In this document: piece after piece, positions 9,300-18,255 of the stretch
How positions within the stretch are numbered: the stretch's first letter is position 1
Layout of the letters: each line of letters opens with the position of its first letter
Assembly: GCA_035347995.1 (NCBI GenBank)
Contig: DAOPQD010000005.1
Span: 7,145-71,144 of the forward strand
Direction of reading: 5' to 3'
Origin: JAAZNO01 sp012798275
GTDB lineage: Bacteria > Chloroflexota > Anaerolineae > B4-G1 > SLSP01
Length of the DNA stretch: 64,000 bases
The notes under the pieces: model-generated
What the model was told of the DNA's origin: nothing
The model's input: the letters and a program-made list of their open reading frames with translations, nothing else
Databases searched by the model: none
Position numbers and translations under genes: made by a program

Positions 9300-9839
9300 T
9301 TACTCTTCGGTCTGATCCATGACCTCGAGGATTGAATACAGGAGTTCCAGCAACACTTGCTTGACGCTCTCACGGTCGCGCGCCACGCACGGGACGACCT
9401 TGACGCCCGGCTCAATCTTGAGCACGATGCGCAAGTCATCAGCCGGCCAGGCATCCGGTATGTCCTGCTTGTTGGCGGCGACGATGTACGGCACAGGCGA
9501 ATAGGCGCGGAAAGTGTCTAAAATGCGCTGCGCCTCGCGGAAGGTCTCCGGCCGGGTGCTGTCCACCATCACCACAAAGCCCAGCATCCCCTCAGAGAGG
9601 ATTTCCCACATAAAATCGAAACGGCGCTGTCCCGGCGTGCCAAACAAATAGAGGATCAATTCCTCATCAATGGTAATGCGACCGAAGTCCATCGCCACCG
9701 TCGTCGCGTCCTTAATACGCTCGGCCCGGCTGGAGATCTTCCTTTCGGTCGAAACGACATCAATTTCACTCACACTCTGGATGAATTCGGTCTTCCCAGA
9801 AGCAAAGGGCCCCGTCACGACGATCTTCAGTGTTTGCAT
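9300..9839 (-). CDS. MglA/Rab-like small GTPase
   Basis: 179 residues. P-loop GPFASGKT (10-17), switch region with a conserved Thr in KDATTVAMDFG, G3 motif FGTPGQ in place of DTAGQ, and G4 motif NKQD near 126. This is the prokaryotic Ras-like family (MglA, or the CvnD protein of actinobacterial conservons) that acts as a molecular switch in polarity or signalling. Its ATG follows the stop of the DUF4388 gene by 3 nt, so the two are co-translated. DUF4388 proteins often accompany such GTPases. No Roadblock-domain activator gene is visible beside it. Confidence 0.9.
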   Translation of the reverse strand: MQTLKIVVTGPFASGKTEFIQSVSEIDVVSTERKISSRAERIKDATTVAMDFGRITIDEELILYLFGTPGQRRFDFMWEILSEGMLGFVVMVDSTRPETFREAQRILDTFRAYSPVPYIVAANKQDIPDAWPADDLRIVLKIEPGVKVVPCVARDRESVKQVLLELLYSILEVMDQTEE

Positions 9840-9842
9840 GGA

Positions 9843-10703
9843 CTAGAGCTCCCGAATGCGATCAATGAGCTTGTGAATCAAGCTGCGCTTGACGTCAGGG
9901 CGACGCGCCCCCATCATGGCCTCAGGACGTTCCTTCTCCTCCGGCCGAACGCTCCGCGGCTCCCCGACCGTGGCTTCAGCCATCTGCCTCGGCGGACGAA
10001 TGATTTCGACCAACCCCGCTTGCAGCAGGCCATAGACGATCTTGCGAATCTGAAATTCGCTCATGTTGTTGTACTGTGCGATCTGCCGGATGGCGTTGCG
10101 CGGATTGACGAAGGAAATCACCCGCCACTCCTCCACAGTCAGGTTCACATCCCGCAACGGGGTGTTGGGCTTCTCGGCAAATTTCAGCGCCACGTCGAGG
10201 GAAGGGATCTCTTCCTGCAGCCGTTCCCACTCTTTGAGCCGCCGGCTCCCCTCCATAATGACGTTTTCCAGGGCAATCGAGCTCACCAGCTTGCCCTGAA
10301 TGGGCAACTCGTTCGGCTCGAAGCGGAACGTCCCCGCATTCCAGGAAAACACGCTGTAAGCCGTGTCCGTGATGTGTTGGCGCACGAGCTGCACCAGTTC
10401 CTGCTGCTGGACATGTCCCGACTGGATAAGCATCAGCGCCACATCCCGGTCGGGTTTGCTACCCATGTTGGTCGCAATAACGCGCGCCTGCTCCGCCGTC
10501 AACTTACCCGCTTTTTGTAGCAAAGGCAACAACGCGAGTTCCTGTCCATCCGCCGCCGCGTACACTAACGCTCCCTCGCGGAAACACAGGTAGGCCTTGC
10601 TTTGCGCACCCTCCAGGTAGAGCGTCCCCGTTTTACGGGCCAGGTTGATCAGGTTCAGCAGTTGTGTGATGCCGAAATCCTTCAAGTTGCCTTTTAGCGC
10701 CAT
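9843..10703 (-). CDS. DUF4388 (PatA N-terminal-like) protein
   Basis: 286 residues. The N-terminal 100 residues fit DUF4388 (GNLKDFGITQLLNLI and KTGTLYL near 5-28), a domain found in PatA-type regulators and bacterial signalling proteins. A central part resembles a second copy. Residues 190-240 (VISFVNPRNAIRQIAQ and QIRKIVYGLL) look like a winged-helix module often found with DUF4388. The tail is charged and disordered. It is the first gene of the GTPase operon, preceded by a good sigma-70-type promoter. The likely role is adaptor or effector for the GTPase (inference). Confidence 0.85.
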   Translation of the reverse strand: MALKGNLKDFGITQLLNLINLARKTGTLYLEGAQSKAYLCFREGALVYAAADGQELALLPLLQKAGKLTAEQARVIATNMGSKPDRDVALMLIQSGHVQQQELVQLVRQHITDTAYSVFSWNAGTFRFEPNELPIQGKLVSSIALENVIMEGSRRLKEWERLQEEIPSLDVALKFAEKPNTPLRDVNLTVEEWRVISFVNPRNAIRQIAQYNNMSEFQIRKIVYGLLQAGLVEIIRPPRQMAEATVGEPRSVRPEEKERPEAMMGARRPDVKRSLIHKLIDRIREL

Positions 10704-10768
10704 TTCTGCCGTCCTTACTCCGATCTCAGGAAAACCAAAAGTGTGTCGTGAAAATCTTACATAACCCC

Positions 10769-10796
10769 ATTATAACTTGCTTCTAAGAGTCAGCAA
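10769..10796 (-). promoter_or_regulatory. Sigma-70-type promoter for the DUF4388-GTPase operon
   Basis: On the minus strand, TTGCTG (10796-10791) and TATAAT (10774-10769) are separated by 16 nt. Transcription would start near 10762, about 60 nt before the DUF4388 start. The -35 box overlaps the last codons of recN. Confidence 0.7.
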
Positions 10797-12618
10797 ACCC
10801 GCCTTTATGCGCGGCCGCCTGCGCCAGAAGTTCTTCCGCGCCCTGCCGCGAGGCCGCGCCCTGCGTCCCCAACATCTGCGCCAGTTCCTCCAACCGCGAC
10901 GCCGTTTCCAAACGCCGCACCGTGGTCACCGTGCGCCCTTCCACCACGGCCTTTTGCACGCCGTAATGGGCATCGCCAAACGCGGCCAGCTGCGGCAGAT
11001 GGGTGATGCACAACACCTGATGCGCCGGCTGTGCGTCCCCCGTGGCCGCTCCCGTTGGCCGGGTCAGCCGCCAGAGCTTGGCGCCGACAATGGCCCCAAC
11101 GCGCCCGCCGATGCCCTGATCAATCTCGTCGAAAATCAACGTCGGTGTGCGATCGGCGCGCGAAAGCACCGTCTTGAGCGCCAGCATGAGCCGCGCCGTC
11201 TCTCCCCCCGAAGCAATGCGCGCCAGCGGCTTGAGTCCCTCGCCTACATTCGGCGCGATCAGGAATTCCACCTGCTCCACCCCCGTGAGATCGAAAGCGG
11301 CGGACGATACGGGAGTGTCGTCCTGGACCTCGACGTCGTCTGCCGTGACCCACACCTCCGCCGGCAGCGCCGTTTCCAGCGGCAGACCGGCGGGGTCCGT
11401 CTCACAGCGGAACGCGACGCCAAACCGCGTCCCCCCCATGCGCAGATCGGCCAGTTCCCCCTCAACGCCGGCAGCCAGCCGTCGCGCGGCATCTCGTCGC
11501 GCCGCCGACAGCGTCCCACACAGTTCCGCCGCCGCCACACTGCACGCCGCCGCCGCTTCTTCCAGCCCGGCGATGCGCTCGTCGCTGTGCTCCAGAGCTT
11601 CCAGCTCCGCCGCGATTCTGGTCGCGTAGGCCAGAATCTCAGGGATGTCGCCGCCGTATTTGCGCCGCAGGCTGTGAATCAGCGCCAGGCGCTCCTCGAC
11701 CTGCTGCAGCCGGCGCGGGTTGAACTCGATGCGGCCCAGGTATTCCCGCAGGGAGCGCGCCAGATCCTCGAGCTGATACACTGCTTCCAGCCAGGCGCTC
11801 TCCTGAGAGCTCAGCGAGGGATCCACCCGCACCAGCGCGGCCATCTCCCGTTGCCCCTGGCCCAACAGATCAAGCACCGCCGGCGACTCTTCCGCGCCCT
11901 CCTCGAGCAGCGTCAGCAACGTCGCCGTCAGCGACGCCAGCTGCTCCGCATTCGCCAGGCGAACGCGCTCTGCCGCAAGCTCGTCCTCCTCGCCGATTTG
12001 CAACGCCGCGGCCGTGAGCTCCTGCAGCTGGAAGCGCAACAGGTCCTGCCGCTGCATCCGGCTGCTTTCGTCCTGGCGCAGCGCTTGCAACTCCCGCCGT
12101 ACTGCCTGCAGGCGTCGGACCGCCTCAGCGACGCGCTCCCGCAATTCCCCGAGATCGGCAAAGCGATCCAGCAGCTGCACATGCTCCGCAACCCGCAGGA
12201 GGCTCAGATGCTCGCTCTGCCCGTGAATGTCCACCAACTGCTCGCCAAGCTGGCGCAACAACGCCGCCGCGACCACCGAGCCGTTGACACGCGCGACCGA
12301 ACGGCCATTGTCGCGGAGCTCGCGACTCAGCCACAGCACATCGGCGGCCTCGCTATCCAGCCCCTCTTGCTCGAGGAGCGGCGCGAGCCGCGCCTGCTGC
12401 CCGGCGTCGAGCTGAAACATCCCTTCGACCAAGGCGCGCGTGGCGCCCTCGCGGATCGCCGTCGCATCGGCGCGCCCGCCCAGCAACAGCATCACCGCAT
12501 CAATCACGATGGATTTACCGGCGCCGGTCTCCCCTGTGAGAATATTGAAACCCGGCTCCAGGTTCAAATGCAATTCGTCAATGATGGCAAAATCTCGAAT
12601 ATGCAGCTCTTTTAACAC
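10783..12618 (-). CDS. recN: DNA repair protein RecN
   Basis: 611 residues, slightly longer than usual (550-580). It is an SMC-like ATPase acting in double-strand-break repair. Walker A is GETGAGKS near residue 29-36, long coiled-coil arms fill the middle (about 150-380), and ABC signature ASGGETARLMLALK lies near 465. Walker B is LIFDEIDQGIGG, and a switch histidine is in CITHLPQLA near the C-terminus. The start is GTG. Just upstream are two copies of GTGGAAAGTATA in tandem on the coding strand (about 12660-12682); whether they bind a damage-response repressor is unknown. Confidence 0.96.
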   Translation of the reverse strand: MLKELHIRDFAIIDELHLNLEPGFNILTGETGAGKSIVIDAVMLLLGGRADATAIREGATRALVEGMFQLDAGQQARLAPLLEQEGLDSEAADVLWLSRELRDNGRSVARVNGSVVAAALLRQLGEQLVDIHGQSEHLSLLRVAEHVQLLDRFADLGELRERVAEAVRRLQAVRRELQALRQDESSRMQRQDLLRFQLQELTAAALQIGEEDELAAERVRLANAEQLASLTATLLTLLEEGAEESPAVLDLLGQGQREMAALVRVDPSLSSQESAWLEAVYQLEDLARSLREYLGRIEFNPRRLQQVEERLALIHSLRRKYGGDIPEILAYATRIAAELEALEHSDERIAGLEEAAAACSVAAAELCGTLSAARRDAARRLAAGVEGELADLRMGGTRFGVAFRCETDPAGLPLETALPAEVWVTADDVEVQDDTPVSSAAFDLTGVEQVEFLIAPNVGEGLKPLARIASGGETARLMLALKTVLSRADRTPTLIFDEIDQGIGGRVGAIVGAKLWRLTRPTGAATGDAQPAHQVLCITHLPQLAAFGDAHYGVQKAVVEGRTVTTVRRLETASRLEELAQMLGTQGAASRQGAEELLAQAAAHKGGFADS

Positions 12619-12697
12619 ACGCGCCCCTCACCCCGCAGATATACTCGCGCTTCAGTTATACTTTCCACTATACTTTCCACGGTTACAATCTTTCATT

Positions 12698-12947
12698 GTA
12701 ACGATTCAACCACCGACTGAGAAACGGCATAGATTTCAGAGCAATTGCTGAAAGAATCAAATTTGTAATACGTACCGCCTTTGCCCCCTATCCCCTTCCC
12801 CCCGCGCGCGCGGGGGGAAGGGGACTTTTTTGCCCCCTTATTTTTTCTCCCCCTCCCCAGTGCGTGCACTGGGGAGGGGCAAAAACTACCGGTCACAAAG
12901 GTTCGTCCATTGCCGTCTGGATAGTTGACGCCAGGTTGAACAGTTAC
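12698..12947. mobile_element. Miniature inverted-repeat element, copy 1
   Basis: A 250-bp block bounded by inverted ends GTAACGATTCAACC (12698-12711) and GGTTGAACAGTTAC (12934-12947), matching at 12 of 14 positions. Inside are a CCCC-rich palindrome around CGCGCGCG (about 12790-12825) and a second palindrome (CTCCCC...GGGGAG, about 12850-12878). It is homologous to the elements at 47077-47373 and 63826-64000. The flanks AATCTTTCA and TGAAAGATT are inverted relative to each other, so the true boundary could be a little wider. No target duplication is evident. No coding capacity is credible. Confidence 0.8.
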
Positions 12948-13257
12948 GAGATTTGAAAGATTATGGCCGTGAGCAGTATCACATCATCGAAAATTTACCA
13001 GAGATGCCGGAGACACAGGAAAAATCTGATAAGACGCCGTGTCCTCTGTGACTCCAGGGTTAAAATTATTTGCGCCGCTGAGGCCGTCTTATTTCCGATA
13101 CCGTCCAATGAAAAAAAGCATATACCTGATTAGCCGAGAAAGCAAGTCCGCCGACGTTTGGAAGGCTTTGAAACAGGTCTGAGAGCTTTTGAGAGCTGCT
13201 TTATGCTAAGATGTGAGCGTTAAAAGATAGCCAGGACATCGGGAGTATAGTCTGCCT
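12948..13257. other. Intergenic region upstream of the mevalonate operon
   Basis: About 310 bp between miniature element copy 1 and the HMG-CoA reductase start. I see no gene, no convincing promoter pair and no strong hairpin. It must contain the promoter for the downstream operon because the upstream gene (recN) is divergent. Confidence 0.5.
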
Positions 13258-14559
13258 GTGGAACACAGTTCCCGTATTGCGGGATTTTATAATCTGAGCG
13301 GCGCTGAACGTCTGCAGCTGGTTGCCGACTGGGCCGCGCTGAATGCCGAAGAGCAAGCCGTGCTCTCCGGCATTTTGGGCCTGGATGTGGAACACGGCGC
13401 GGCCATGATCGAGAACGTTATCGGGATCTACAGCCTGCCACTCGGCATCGCCGCCAATTTCACGGTGAACGGCCGCGACGTGCTGGTGCCCATGGTGATC
13501 GAGGAGCCGTCGGTCGTCGCGGGGGCCTCGCTGGCTGCCCGACTGGCGCGCGCCGGCGGTGGCTTCAGCGCAAGCACCGCCGAGCCGGTGATGATCGGAC
13601 AGCTGCAGGTCATGGGCCTTGACGATCTCGAGGCCGCGCAGGCGCGCCTTCTGGCGGAGAAAGCGGCACTCCTGGCCCTGGCCCATGCCGTGGACCCTGT
13701 CCTCGCGCAGCTGGGCGGCGGCGCGCAAGACCTGGAAGTCCGCCTCCTGCCGGAGACGCCCGCCGGTCCCATGCTCATCGTGCACCTGCTCTACGACGTG
13801 CGCGACGCGATGGGCGCCAATGCTGTCAACACGGCCTGTGAACGCCTCGCGCCGGAAATCGCTCGGCTTACCGGCGGGAGAGTCTTCCTGCGCATTCTGA
13901 GCAACCTGGCGGATCGTCGCCTGGCGCGCGCCGGGGTCGTCATCCCCGAAAGCGCGCTGGCGTTTGATCACTTCAGCGGCGAAACGGTCGCCCTCGGCAT
14001 CGAACAGGCCTGGGCCTTCGCTGCCGCCGATCCCTACCGCGCCGCGACGCACAACAAAGGCATCATGAATGGCGTGGATGCGGTCGTGCTCGCTACGGGG
14101 AACGACTGGCGCGCCATCGAAGCGGGGGCCCATGCCTACGCCGCCCGCGAGGGGCGCTACACGAGCCTCAGCACGTGGCAGCGCGATGGGAAGGGCAACC
14201 TCGTCGGCAGCCTGGAGCTGCCCCTGGCGTTGGGCATCGTCGGCGGGGCGACGCGCGTGCATCCGACGGCGCGGGTCGCGCTCAAAATCCTGGGGGTGCA
14301 GACTGCCCGCGAGCTGGCGGAGATCGTCGCCAGCGTGGGACTGGCGCAGAATCTCGCCGCGCTCCGCGCCCTGGCGACAGAGGGCATCCAGAAGGGACAC
14401 ATGAGCCTGCACGCCCGGCAGGTCGCCATGGCAGCCGGCGCTACGGGAGAAGCCATCGAGCGCGTCGCCGAGGCCATGATCGCCGAGGGCGTTATCCGCG
14501 TGGATCGCGCCACGGCCTGGTTAGAGCATTTTTACCGCGAGGAGCACGGCGCCGCGTGA
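13258..14559 (+). CDS. mvaA: Hydroxymethylglutaryl-CoA reductase, class II (degradative-type)
   Basis: 433 residues, GTG start. It converts HMG-CoA to mevalonate with NAD(P)H, or the reverse. Class II landmarks: ENVIGIYSLPLGIA near 52-65, EEPSVVAGAS (82-91) with the catalytic Glu, DAMGANAVNT near 181-190, ATHNKGIMNG near 261-270 with the catalytic Lys, and GHMSLHAR near 380-387 with the catalytic His. Although this class is called degradative, it stands first in an operon that also encodes thiolase and HMG-CoA synthase. A biosynthetic role in isoprenoid supply is therefore likely (inference). Confidence 0.95.
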   Translation: MEHSSRIAGFYNLSGAERLQLVADWAALNAEEQAVLSGILGLDVEHGAAMIENVIGIYSLPLGIAANFTVNGRDVLVPMVIEEPSVVAGASLAARLARAGGGFSASTAEPVMIGQLQVMGLDDLEAAQARLLAEKAALLALAHAVDPVLAQLGGGAQDLEVRLLPETPAGPMLIVHLLYDVRDAMGANAVNTACERLAPEIARLTGGRVFLRILSNLADRRLARAGVVIPESALAFDHFSGETVALGIEQAWAFAAADPYRAATHNKGIMNGVDAVVLATGNDWRAIEAGAHAYAAREGRYTSLSTWQRDGKGNLVGSLELPLALGIVGGATRVHPTARVALKILGVQTARELAEIVASVGLAQNLAALRALATEGIQKGHMSLHARQVAMAAGATGEAIERVAEAMIAEGVIRVDRATAWLEHFYREEHGAA

Positions 14560-14607
14560 GGCGTCGCACCGTGTCCGGCGCGCCGAAACTGGAATCAGGA
14601 GGTCATT

Positions 14608-15672
14608 GTGGCAGAACGTTGGACCATGCATCCACAACGCCCGGTGGGAATTGTCGGTTATGGCTCGTACGTGCCCATGTACCGCCTGCCCAATGCGGAA
14701 ATCAGCCGCATCTGGGGCAGCGGCGATGAGGGGGGGCCCATCAAGGAAAAGGCCGTCGCCGGATTGGATGAGGACACAATCACCATTGCGATCGAGGCCG
14801 CGCGCAACGCTTTGAGTCGCGCCGGCATTGCTCCCGAAGACATCCGCGCGGTCTGGATAGGCAGCGAATCGCATCCCTACGCCGTCAAACCGAGTTCGAC
14901 GGTCGTGGCTGAAGCGCTCGGCACGTCCCCCTATCACCTGGCGGCGGACCTGGAATTCGCCTGCAAGGCCGGCACCGAGGCGCTGCAGGCGGCCATCGGC
15001 CTGGTCGGCTCTGGCATGGCGCGCTACGCCCTGGCCATCGGCGCGGACACGGCGCAAGGGCGGCCCGGCGATGCGCTGGAATACACCGCTGCTTCCGGCG
15101 GGACCGCCTTCATCGTAGGGCCGGCGGAGGAGGCGCTCGCGGTGCTGCGCGGGTCGCTCTCTTTCGTCACCGATACGCCCGACTTCTGGCGGCGCGCCTA
15201 TCAACATTATCCCAGCCACGGCGGACGCTTTACCGGCGAACCGGCTTACTTCCACCACATTCAATCCGCTGCTGAGGCGCTGCTGGAGGAGATGGGATTG
15301 GGGCCCCAGGATTTCACCTACGCCATCTTCCATCAGCCCAACGTCAAATTCCCGGAGCGGGTAGGCAAGCGCCTGGGCTTCACCAAAGAGCAGCTGCAGC
15401 CGGGTCTGATCAGCAACCGCATTGGGAACACCTACGCCGGCGCGGCGGTGACGGGCCTCTCGGCGACGCTGGATGTCGCCAAAGCGGGGGATCGCATCCT
15501 CATGGTCAGCTTCGGCTCCGGCGCCGGCTCCGACGCTTTCGTGTGGGACGTCACGGGGGCGCTGGAAGAGCGGCGACATCACGCGCCGCTGGTACAAGAC
15601 TATATCGCCCGCCGCGTGGAAATTGACTACGGTCTGTATGTCCGCTATCGCGGCAAACTGCTGGTGAAGTAG
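14608..15672 (+). CDS. Hydroxymethylglutaryl-CoA synthase, archaeal type
   Basis: 354 residues, GTG start with AGGAGG (14597-14602) 5 nt upstream. It condenses acetyl-CoA with acetoacetyl-CoA to HMG-CoA. Motifs: [11 protein letters not shown] at the N-terminus, [10 protein letters not shown] near 118 with the nucleophilic Cys, [12 protein letters not shown] near 160, FHQPN near 240 with the catalytic His, and [11 protein letters not shown] near the end. Length and motifs fit the archaeal family, which works in a complex with thiolase and a DUF35 protein. Both partners follow in this operon. Confidence 0.94.
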   Translation: MAERWTMHPQRPVGIVGYGSYVPMYRLPNAEISRIWGSGDEGGPIKEKAVAGLDEDTITIAIEAARNALSRAGIAPEDIRAVWIGSESHPYAVKPSSTVVAEALGTSPYHLAADLEFACKAGTEALQAAIGLVGSGMARYALAIGADTAQGRPGDALEYTAASGGTAFIVGPAEEALAVLRGSLSFVTDTPDFWRRAYQHYPSHGGRFTGEPAYFHHIQSAAEALLEEMGLGPQDFTYAIFHQPNVKFPERVGKRLGFTKEQLQPGLISNRIGNTYAGAAVTGLSATLDVAKAGDRILMVSFGSGAGSDAFVWDVTGALEERRHHAPLVQDYIARRVEIDYGLYVRYRGKLLVK

Positions 15673-15681
15673 GAGGCACGG

Positions 15682-16839
15682 ATGCGCGACGTAGCCATTA
15701 TCGGCATCGGCCAGACGCCGGTTCAAGAACATTGGCCCATCAGCCTGCGGCATCTGGCGCTGGAAGCGGCGCTGAACGCGCTCCACGATGCCAACATCGA
15801 AAAAGTGGACGCCATCTATGTCGGCAATATGCTTTCGGGTGAAATCACCGGCCAGGAGCATCTCGGCGCGTTGCTCGCCGACGAGCTGGGACAGTCGGGC
15901 GCTGAGGCTTTGAAGGTAGAAGCGGCGTGCGCTTCGGGCGCGGCGGCGCTGCGCGTGGGGATGATGGCGGTCGCCAGCGGGATGAACGATCTGGTGTTGG
16001 TGACCGGCGTGGAGAAGATGACGGACACGTCGGGCCGTGAGACGACGGCGGCGCTGGCCATGGCGGCAGACGCGGAATATGAAGTCGCGCAGGGCGTGTC
16101 GTTTGTGAGCCTCAACGCGCTGTTGATGCGCCGCTACATGTACGAATACGGCTGGGAACGTAAGGATTTCGCCAATTTCGTGGTGACGGCGCACGCCAAC
16201 GGGATGAAAAATCCCAACGCGATGTTTCACATGAAGGTGACGCCGGAACAATATGCGCATTGCGCCACCATCGCCGATCCGGTGGGCCTGCTCGACGCTT
16301 CGCCGGTCTGCGATGGAGCTGCGGCGGTAGTCCTGGCGCCCGCGGAGTACGCGCGCACCCTCAGCCCGGCGCCGATCCGCATTCGTGGGTCAGGCATCGC
16401 TACAGCGCCGATCGCCGTCCACGACCGCAAGGATCCGCTGGCGCTGGAAGCAGCGCGCCTGTCGGTCAAGCGCGCTTATGAAATGGCGAAGGTGAAGCCG
16501 CAGGACATCAGCTTCTTCGAACTGCACGACGCCTTCACCATCATGTCGGCGCTGAGCCTGGAGGCTGCCGGCTTCGCCGAGCGGGGGCAGGGCGTGCGGT
16601 TGGCGCTCGATGGGGAGATCACGCTGGAGGGGCGGATTCCCATCGCCACCATGGGCGGGCTGAAGTCGCGGGGGCATCCTGTCGGTGCGACGGGCATGTA
16701 TCAGGTCGTGGAGGCCGTCCTGCAATTGCGGGGGTTGGCGGGGAAAAATCAGCTGCACCATCCGCGCCTGGGCATGACCCAGAACATCGGCGGCAGCGGC
16801 GCCACCATCATCACGACGATTTTGGAAGCGATGGGGTGA
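15682..16839 (+). CDS. Thiolase family acetyl-CoA C-acetyltransferase, archaeal type
   Basis: 385 residues, with an AGGAGG site directly before the ATG. It makes acetoacetyl-CoA from two acetyl-CoA. VEAACASGAAAL (near 76-87) carries the acyl-accepting Cys, ELHDAFTI (near 281) carries the His in the usual NEAF-like position, and GGLKSRGHPVGATG (near 331-344) has the catalytic His. The second Cys-containing motif of classical thiolases (CxGG) is replaced by NIGGSG, as in archaeal and SCP2-type thiolases. It would feed the upstream HMG-CoA synthase by direct channelling within the thiolase/HMGCS/DUF35 complex described in archaea. Confidence 0.93.
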   Translation: MRDVAIIGIGQTPVQEHWPISLRHLALEAALNALHDANIEKVDAIYVGNMLSGEITGQEHLGALLADELGQSGAEALKVEAACASGAAALRVGMMAVASGMNDLVLVTGVEKMTDTSGRETTAALAMAADAEYEVAQGVSFVSLNALLMRRYMYEYGWERKDFANFVVTAHANGMKNPNAMFHMKVTPEQYAHCATIADPVGLLDASPVCDGAAAVVLAPAEYARTLSPAPIRIRGSGIATAPIAVHDRKDPLALEAARLSVKRAYEMAKVKPQDISFFELHDAFTIMSALSLEAAGFAERGQGVRLALDGEITLEGRIPIATMGGLKSRGHPVGATGMYQVVEAVLQLRGLAGKNQLHHPRLGMTQNIGGSGATIITTILEAMG

Positions 16840-16934
16840 GCAGGAATGCGTAACGAGTGATGCGTCAAAGGGAACAGCCCTACACGGCGCGCATTATGTT
16901 TGACAATGCTTGATTCTCAGAAAGGAGAGCTCTC

Positions 16935-17345
16935 ATGGAAGGAAAAGTTGCTCACGATTGGCGGTTGAAGGGTCAGCGGTATCGTCTGGAGGGAGAAGAG
17001 TGCCCACATTGCAAGGCCAAGATTTTCCCGCCGCGGGACATCTGCCCGGAATGCAAGCAGCCGGCAAAGGAACCCTATCGCCTGAGCGGGCGCGGCGAGG
17101 TTTACACTTTCAGCACGCTCAACAGCGCGCCTGAGGGCTTCGAGGGGTTTGTTCCCTACACCGTGGCGCTGATTAAGCTGGAGGAAGGCCCGATGATCAC
17201 GGCTCAGCTCACCGATGTGGCGCCAGAGGATGTGCGCATCGGGATGCCGGTGGAGATGGTCACCCGCAAGTTGCGCGCGCAAGGCGACGAAGGCACGATC
17301 ATCTACGGCTACAAGTTCCGCCCGGCGGGATGGGGGCACGTCTAG
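16935..17345 (+). CDS. DUF35 zinc-ribbon OB-fold protein (thiolase/HMG-CoA synthase scaffold)
   Basis: 136 residues. The N-terminal rubredoxin-like zinc ribbon has two CxxC knuckles (CPHCKAK near 26 and CPECKQP near 41), followed by an OB fold (about 55-130). In archaea this protein bridges acetoacetyl-CoA thiolase and HMG-CoA synthase and forms part of the shared CoA-binding channel. Its place as last gene of this operon supports the same role. An A/G-rich site (GAAAGGAGAG) precedes the ATG, and a strong terminator follows the stop. Confidence 0.92.
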   Translation: MEGKVAHDWRLKGQRYRLEGEECPHCKAKIFPPRDICPECKQPAKEPYRLSGRGEVYTFSTLNSAPEGFEGFVPYTVALIKLEEGPMITAQLTDVAPEDVRIGMPVEMVTRKLRAQGDEGTIIYGYKFRPAGWGHV

Positions 17346-17371
17346 CCGATTCCCCATTGGTCACACGTCAT

Positions 17372-17420
17372 CGCCGTCTACGCGATTCCCGGATTTGGGG
17401 ATCGCGTAGACGGCGTTTTT
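17372..17420 (+). terminator. Rho-independent terminator of the mevalonate operon
   Basis: Perfect 15-bp stem: CGCCGTCTACGCGAT (17372-17386) pairs with ATCGCGTAGACGGCG (17401-17415). The loop is 14 nt and five T follow (17416-17420). Confidence 0.93.
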
Positions 17421-17655
17421 ACTTTGGGGCACATGTAGCAGAACAGCGAAAACGCAGCTCATTGCCAGGCCCCGCCATGAATTCCGGGCCTGATACGTCA
17501 GGCCCGCTGAAGACAGTCTCCAAGCGACGCACGTGAGCGGGGGATCCGAGTGCTACCAGCGGTTTGATGGCAAAAACTTGACTCTCAAACGGTTGTCTCT
17601 ATACTGAAAAAAGAAGGTACCCCGTACGCCATGGCTCCCGGCCCGCCTGGTTGAC

Positions 17656-17684
17656 TTGCCTGAAAGCAGGTCTCCGGTTATCAT
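17656..17684 (+). promoter_or_regulatory. Promoter for the small membrane protein gene
   Basis: TTGCCT (17656-17661) and TATCAT (17679-17684) with 17-nt spacing; start expected near 17691. A second pair, TTGACT (17578-17583) and TATACT (17600-17605) with 16-nt spacing, lies further upstream. These sites are all I can see in the otherwise empty stretch 17421-17732. Confidence 0.55.
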
Positions 17685-17732
17685 AGAGAAATCCATAGCA
17701 AGCGAAAAGCACGCGCCGCAAAAGGAGACTTC

Positions 17733-18143
17733 ATGCTGATCGAGCTGCTTTCGATTATCATCTTCACCTTCGCCCTGGCGCTGTTTGTGCTGGGCGGCTT
17801 CACCTTGTGGATCGAGAAGGCGCGGCGGCGCACGCTGGGCCTGGTGATGATGCTCAGCGCGCTCCTCGTTGCCGGGGGGTATGCCTTTCTGGGCAGCCGC
17901 TTCTCCATCGCCTTGCTGGGACGGTTGATCATCCTGGTGGATCTTCCCCGTTTGATGGCGACGGCCCTCGTCTACACCAGCGGCGTGCTCATCGGTCTGG
18001 CGCTGGCAGGCGGCTTGTTCCTGTGGATCTCGGGGCGCATCGTCCGTCCTACGCGGCTGGAACGTTACCTGGCGCTGTTCGTCGGCGTCACCTTGCTCAT
18101 CGGTCTGCTCATCAGCCTGATGGCGATTGCCGTCAGCAGGTAA
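17733..18143 (+). CDS. Small four-helix membrane protein of unknown function
   Basis: 136 residues with four predicted transmembrane segments (about 3-24, 36-54, 76-98, 112-133) and short charged loops (WIEKARRRT, RIVRPTRLER). A good site (AAAAGGAG) lies 7 nt before the ATG. No family recognised. It stands alone, about 110 bp before the dGTPase gene. Confidence 0.75.
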   Translation: MLIELLSIIIFTFALALFVLGGFTLWIEKARRRTLGLVMMLSALLVAGGYAFLGSRFSIALLGRLIILVDLPRLMATALVYTSGVLIGLALAGGLFLWISGRIVRPTRLERYLALFVGVTLLIGLLISLMAIAVSR

Positions 18144-18164
18144 GAAGGACCGCTGCCATCGCAA

Positions 18165-18255
18165 GCACAAAAATGTGAGTTATGAGCGGTAAGCGGAGAC
18201 TGCGACAGTTCTCGACTCACGATTCACCGATCTCTATTTGCTGAGGAGGCTCTGC
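18165..18255 (+). repeat. Repeated GTGAGT-type leader element before the dGTPase gene
   Basis: This resembles the leaders at 33590-33715 and 34700-34817. It runs through GCACAAAAATGTGAGT, a spacer and GACTCACGATTCACCG to the shared TTGCTGAGGAGG ribosome site. TGTGAGT and ACTCACG can pair. It lacks the short ORF start seen in the other copies. Likely a degenerate member of the family. Confidence 0.6.

Noticed and set aside
12693..12896. Open frames across the miniature elements (also near 47132-47447 and 63595-63987)
   Set aside because: They translate palindromic G/C-rich non-coding sequence; the different copies do not keep a common reading frame.
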